This document shows positions 60,703-64,000 of a stretch of 64,000 nt of DNA, piece by piece. The stretch is taken from positions 141,466 through 205,465 of the forward strand of contig DFMO01000003.1 in assembly GCA_002375695.1 (NCBI GenBank), in the 5' to 3' direction. Below the pieces are notes generated by a model. The model made no database searches. It saw nothing but the letters and a program-made list of their open reading frames with translations, and had not been told where the DNA came from. This DNA is from Flavobacteriaceae bacterium UBA3591. Its GTDB lineage: Bacteria; Bacteroidota; Bacteroidia; Flavobacteriales; Flavobacteriaceae. Position numbers and translations under genes: made by a program. How positions within the stretch are numbered: the stretch's first letter is position 1; each line of letters starts with the position of its first letter.

Positions 60703-61185
60703 TTAATTGATATAAACCAATCTATTTTTATAGTTTACCACTTCTGAAACTGTTTTAATTTGTACAGCCTCTGCCGCTTTATGTTTTAAAAAAGAAACAA
60801 TTTCATCTTCGCACGTATGTTTTAATTCTGCAAAATAATAACTTCCTACCGCGTTATTGTGCAAATCCATTGCCCGTTCAAGCGGCTCGTTGGGAGAAAA
60901 ATCCTCGTGCCAATCTGTAAAAGCCTTTGCCCACGATATTGCTTTTTCTTCATTTTTGCGCCACTTTAAACATTTTTTGGCAATAAGTACCACCCAAAGC
61001 GCATGTCTAAAGGCATTTGCTTTGTTGCTTAAATGGTGGGCGCTACCATACTGTTTGTAGGCAATCTTCATACATCTTTGCGTCGCAAAAATGGTTGGAA
61101 ACATATAAAGTGGATTTTTAACAAACATCCAAAACAACCCAAAAAGCTGTTTAAAATTGAGTCTCTTAAAAATGCGCCACAACAT
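60703..61185 (-). CDS. DUF6973 family protein
   Basis: 160 residues of the DUF6973 type. A helical, histidine-rich pattern is seen: NAFRHALWVVLIAKKC, AFTDWHEDF and MDLHNNAVG, which could bind metal. It starts directly after the hemE stop and precedes the EI24 gene by about 70 bp. Function unknown. Its place in the heme operon may be meaningful. Confidence 0.82.
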   Translation of the reverse strand: MLWRIFKRLNFKQLFGLFWMFVKNPLYMFPTIFATQRCMKIAYKQYGSAHHLSNKANAFRHALWVVLIAKKCLKWRKNEEKAISWAKAFTDWHEDFSPNEPLERAMDLHNNAVGSYYFAELKHTCEDEIVSFLKHKAAEAVQIKTVSEVVNYKNRLVYIN

Positions 61186-62214
61186 TTAGTCTTGCTTATA
61201 TTCTTTTACCGCCTCAATAAATGCTCCTGCATTTTCGAGTGGAATATTTGGTAAAATGCCGTGTCCTAAATTTACAATATATCTGTCTTTTCCAAATTCA
61301 TCAATCATTTGTTTTACCATCTTTTTAATTTCAGATGGCGGACTAAACAATCGTGTTGGATCAAAATTACCTTGCAACGTAATTTTTCCGCCAGTTAAAT
61401 AGCGAGCATTTTTGGGCGAACACGTCCAATCTACTCCCAAAGCAGATGCGCCACTTTTGGCCATAGTATCTAATGCAAACCAGCAACCTTTCCCAAAGGC
61501 AATAACTGGAGTTTCATCCTTTAATGCATCAATAATTTGCTGAATGTATTTCCAGCTAAATTCTTGATAATCTGTTGGAGAAAGCATACCTCCCCAACTG
61601 TCAAAAACTTGAACTGCATTTACCCCAGCCTTTACCTTTTCTTTTAAGTATAGAATGGTTGTATCTGTAATTTTTTGAAGTAATTCATGAGCGGCAATGG
61701 GTTGTGTAAAGCAAAACTCTTTGGCTTTATCAAAGTTTTTACTGCCCTGCCCTTGCACACAATAACACAAGATTGTCCACGGGCTACCTGCAAAACCAAT
61801 AAGTGGCACTTCGTTATTTAATTTTTCTTTGGTCATTTTTATGGCATCCATCACATAACCAAGACTGTCATTAATATCGGGAACAATAACACGCTCCAAA
61901 TCTTTTTGCGATCTAATAGGCTCTGGCACCCAAGGACCAATGCCTGGTTTCATCTCTACATGAATGTTCATCGCTTGTGGAATAACCAAAATATCGCTAA
62001 ATAAAATGGCGGCGTCCATTCCGTAGCGTCTTATGGGTTGTACGGTTATTTCGCTGGCCAATTCGGGCGTTTGGCACCGAGTAAAAAAGTCGTATTTAGC
62101 CTTTATTTCTTGAAATTCTGGCAAATATCTACCAGCTTGACGCATCATCCAAACAGGTGGGCGTTCCACAGTTTCGCCGCGAAGGGCTTTTAAAAATAAA
62201 TCGTTTTTAATCAT
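61186..62214 (-). CDS. hemE: uroporphyrinogen decarboxylase
   Basis: Removes four carboxyl groups from uroporphyrinogen III. The N-terminal signature RPPVWMMRQAGRYLPEF (18-34) is complete, and GFAGSPWTI, DSWGGMLSP and HGILPN follow. 342 residues. It overlaps hemD by 8 bp. Confidence 0.97.
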   Translation of the reverse strand: MIKNDLFLKALRGETVERPPVWMMRQAGRYLPEFQEIKAKYDFFTRCQTPELASEITVQPIRRYGMDAAILFSDILVIPQAMNIHVEMKPGIGPWVPEPIRSQKDLERVIVPDINDSLGYVMDAIKMTKEKLNNEVPLIGFAGSPWTILCYCVQGQGSKNFDKAKEFCFTQPIAAHELLQKITDTTILYLKEKVKAGVNAVQVFDSWGGMLSPTDYQEFSWKYIQQIIDALKDETPVIAFGKGCWFALDTMAKSGASALGVDWTCSPKNARYLTGGKITLQGNFDPTRLFSPPSEIKKMVKQMIDEFGKDRYIVNLGHGILPNIPLENAGAFIEAVKEYKQD

Positions 62215-62887
62215 AACTTTTTAATGTTTTTACCGCTTTAGCAATAACGCTTTCTACGGTTGTGGCATTTGCAATAACCACATTTTCACAATATTTTTTT
62301 GCTTCGGAAGCAGTGGTAGTTCCTATGCAAATAGCAATGCTGGTGTCGAGTTTATTTTCTGAAATATAGCTGCGTACTCCACTGGGGCTAAAAAATAAAA
62401 CGGCATCAAATTGTCTATCAATTCGCTTTATATTTAAACTCGTTTTATAAACTACAATTTCTTGAAACGAGATGTCATTTTCGGTTAATTTTGAAGGTAT
62501 TTCGTCGCTGCGAATATTTCCGCAGAAAAAATAAAACCAGTCGTTTTTATGATTTTCTACCAAATATTGAGCTAACTCTGTGGCGTATTCGGTAGTTTTA
62601 ATAACGTTTACACCATATTGCTCCAAAAGCGTCCTTGTTTTTTCGCCAACACACAAACAGTTTTCAACCACAACATTGTTAATTGAAGTCTTGTTGTTTG
62701 AAAGATTTTGAAAAAATGAATTTACACCGTTTTGACTGGTAAATATTGCGTATTTAATTTTTTGAGGAATAGTAAATGGCTCAAATTCAATTTTTATAGC
62801 GTTGTATTCAACCAATGAAACCGAGGCATTGATTAATAACTCTCGTTGAGAAAGACTCAATTTTTTGGTTGAGAGAACGCTTTTCAT
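62207..62887 (-). CDS. hemD: uroporphyrinogen-III synthase
   Basis: Cyclises hydroxymethylbilane with ring D inversion. Sequence conservation is weak in this family. The two-lobe alpha/beta pattern is visible, with IFTSQNGVNSF near 50, FFCGNIRSDEIP near 118 and VLFFSPSGVRSYI near 163. 226 residues. Identity is supported by its position between hemC and hemE, which it overlaps. Confidence 0.92.
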   Translation of the reverse strand: MKSVLSTKKLSLSQRELLINASVSLVEYNAIKIEFEPFTIPQKIKYAIFTSQNGVNSFFQNLSNNKTSINNVVVENCLCVGEKTRTLLEQYGVNVIKTTEYATELAQYLVENHKNDWFYFFCGNIRSDEIPSKLTENDISFQEIVVYKTSLNIKRIDRQFDAVLFFSPSGVRSYISENKLDTSIAICIGTTTASEAKKYCENVVIANATTVESVIAKAVKTLKSYD

Positions 62888-62906
62888 TACAAATTAGATT
62901 ACAATA

Positions 62907-63821
62907 TTATTTATTGATTTCTTTTTTAATTTGTACCATTAATTCGCTTCCGCCATTTTTTAGAATGTGATGTGCACATTCTTTTCCAAATCCATTGTAA
63001 TTCTCAATATCGATAGTTTTCTCAATTTCAAGTTTTTGCTTTCCGTCTAATGAAAAAAGGCAACCTTTAAAAACTACCTCTTGGTCAATAATTTGTGCAA
63101 AAGCGCCAATGGGTGCCGTACATCCTCCTTCAAGGGTTCTTAAAAAATCACGCTCCATTTGCGTACAAATTTGCGCTTTTCTGTTATTTAATTTTGAAGT
63201 GGCTTCTTTACAAAACTCATCCTTTTCTAAGGCAACAACAACCATGGCTCCCTGGGCTGGTGCTGGCAACATCCAGCTTAAATCCATAAATTTTTCGGGT
63301 AAAAGATTTATACGTAGTAATCCTGCTTTGGCAAAAATTGCACCTTGCCAATTATTGTCTTTTAATTTTTGAAGTCTGGTGTTTACATTTCCGCGAATAT
63401 CAACCACTTTGTGGTGCGGATACCTATTAAGCCATTGGGCCTGCCTACGCAAACTTCCGGTAGCGATGGTACAGGGTTTTTCAAAATCGACTTCGTTGGT
63501 AGTTACCAAAATATCATCAGACGAGGCGCGCTCTAAAACCGCTGTTTGCACAATACCGTTGGGTAATTGTGTAGGAACATCTTTCATGCTGTGTACTGCA
63601 ATATCTACGGTGCCACGTATCATCGCAACATCGAGCGTTTTTGTAAAAATACCGGTGATACCCATTTCGTAAAGAGGTTTATCTAAAACCAAGTCGCCCT
63701 CAGATTTTACGGGTACTAATTGGGTACTGTATCCTAGATTTTCAAGTTTAGCTTTTACAGTATTCGCTTGCCAAAGTGCAAGTTCACTGTCGCGCGTACC
63801 AATTCGGATTGTTTTTTTCAA
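62907..63821 (-). CDS. hemC: hydroxymethylbilane synthase (porphobilinogen deaminase)
   Basis: Polymerises four porphobilinogens. The start KKTIRIGTRDSELALWQA, the catalytic aspartate in HSMKDVPT (res 77-84), ATGSLRRQAQ and the dipyrromethane-cofactor cysteine C234 (EGGCTAPIG) are all visible. 304 residues. It starts at TTG 63821, right after the hemA stop; no in-frame ATG fits the conserved N-terminus. Confidence 0.96.
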   Translation of the reverse strand: MKKTIRIGTRDSELALWQANTVKAKLENLGYSTQLVPVKSEGDLVLDKPLYEMGITGIFTKTLDVAMIRGTVDIAVHSMKDVPTQLPNGIVQTAVLERASSDDILVTTNEVDFEKPCTIATGSLRRQAQWLNRYPHHKVVDIRGNVNTRLQKLKDNNWQGAIFAKAGLLRINLLPEKFMDLSWMLPAPAQGAMVVVALEKDEFCKEATSKLNNRKAQICTQMERDFLRTLEGGCTAPIGAFAQIIDQEVVFKGCLFSLDGKQKLEIEKTIDIENYNGFGKECAHHILKNGGSELMVQIKKEINK

Positions 63822-63823
63822 AA

Positions 63824-64000
63824 TTAGGCAGTTTCAAGTTGGAAGACTCTTCTAATAAGTTCGATACTTTCGGCAGAACCTTCTTCGCCTTTTAGGTGAT
63901 TTGCGAAATGCGTAGTAATTTTTTGAATAAGGCGATCGCTAATTATTTCGGCTTGTTCGTGGTTAAAATCGTCAATTTTTTTGCTTTGATAGTCTAACTC
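63824..64000 (-). CDS. hemA: glutamyl-tRNA reductase, C-terminal end (partial)
   Basis: The last 58 codons of a minus-strand gene that runs off the window edge. The translated end (LDYQSKKIDDFNHEQAEIIS, then QKITTHFANHLKG, and a tail ending VFQLETA) matches the helical dimerisation domain of glutamyl-tRNA reductase, the first enzyme of the C5 route to heme. The order hemA-hemC-hemD-hemE supports this. The stop TAA (63824-63826) lies 2 bp before the TTG start of hemC. Confidence 0.85.
   Translation of the reverse strand, partial: ELDYQSKKIDDFNHEQAEIISDRLIQKITTHFANHLKGEEGSAESIELIRRVFQLETA

Noticed and set aside
1..64000. Search for mobile elements, prophage, toxin-antitoxin, defence or secondary-metabolite clusters
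   Set aside because: No integrase, transposase, terminase, helicase/nuclease defence pair or biosynthetic cluster is visible; the genes are nearly all core functions of the family.

Overview
The window is a stretch of chromosome from a member of the Bacteroidota, almost certainly family Flavobacteriaceae. The DNA is AT-rich. Several secreted proteins end in type IX secretion (T9SS, Por) sorting domains, and a gliding-motility lipoprotein gene (gldH) is present. Start codons are not preceded by Shine-Dalgarno sequences, and promoters have the Bacteroidetes form TTG...TAnnTTTG. The genus cannot be fixed from the sequence alone. No transposase, integrase, phage gene, CRISPR array or rRNA operon is visible; this is core chromosome.

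Layout. 0-6 kb: a phosphate transporter, then class Ia ribonucleotide reductase (nrdB-nrdA, minus strand). 6-12.2 kb: a minus-strand housekeeping block (prs, rplY, pth, ribF, an HTTM membrane protein, serS). 12.3-14.7 kb: tRNA-Leu(CAA) with a degenerate partial second copy, then two T9SS cargo genes. 15-25 kb: plus-strand core genes (HupE/UreJ, dCMP deaminase, S41 protease, DUF3109, TPR protein, rsmA, mgtE, thioesterase), with marC on minus. 25-31.7 kb: a co-directional envelope cluster (Wzx-like flippase, dut, nucleotidyltransferase, TPR, DUF4292 lipoprotein, EnvC-like LytM protein). 31.7-37 kb: a large T9SS subtilase, a thioesterase and an HU/SPOR protein. 37-44.5 kb: dprA, trpS, plsC, an ECF sigma factor with its envelope-spanning partner, recA, and a broken small T9SS gene. 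44.7-51.4 kb: trhO, ricT-like PSP1 gene, gldH, penicillin-binding protein 1A and a CoA-transferase pair. 51.4-52.1 kb: a 735-bp gene-free stretch holding two paralogous small-RNA-like units. 52-57.8 kb: a double-NBD ABC ATPase, a repeat lipoprotein, an exonuclease, MGMT, a CNNM/CBS protein and two unknowns. 57.9-64 kb: the heme pathway, reading hemA(partial)-hemC-hemD-hemE-DUF6973-EI24-hemF-hemB on the minus strand.

Most notable: (1) the tandem small-RNA units at about 51.5-52.08 kb, each with a 20-bp-period direct repeat, a Bacteroidetes-like -7 element, two conserved hairpins and a terminator; (2) a partial, decayed second tRNA-Leu; (3) two small T9SS cargo genes with damaged or unusual 5' ends (an in-frame TAA exactly at the signal-peptide junction in one, no ATG before the signal peptide in the other); (4) several genes whose -7 box ends only four or five bases before the start codon, implying leaderless mRNAs; (5) a hairpin placed directly at the predicted transcription start of rplY.
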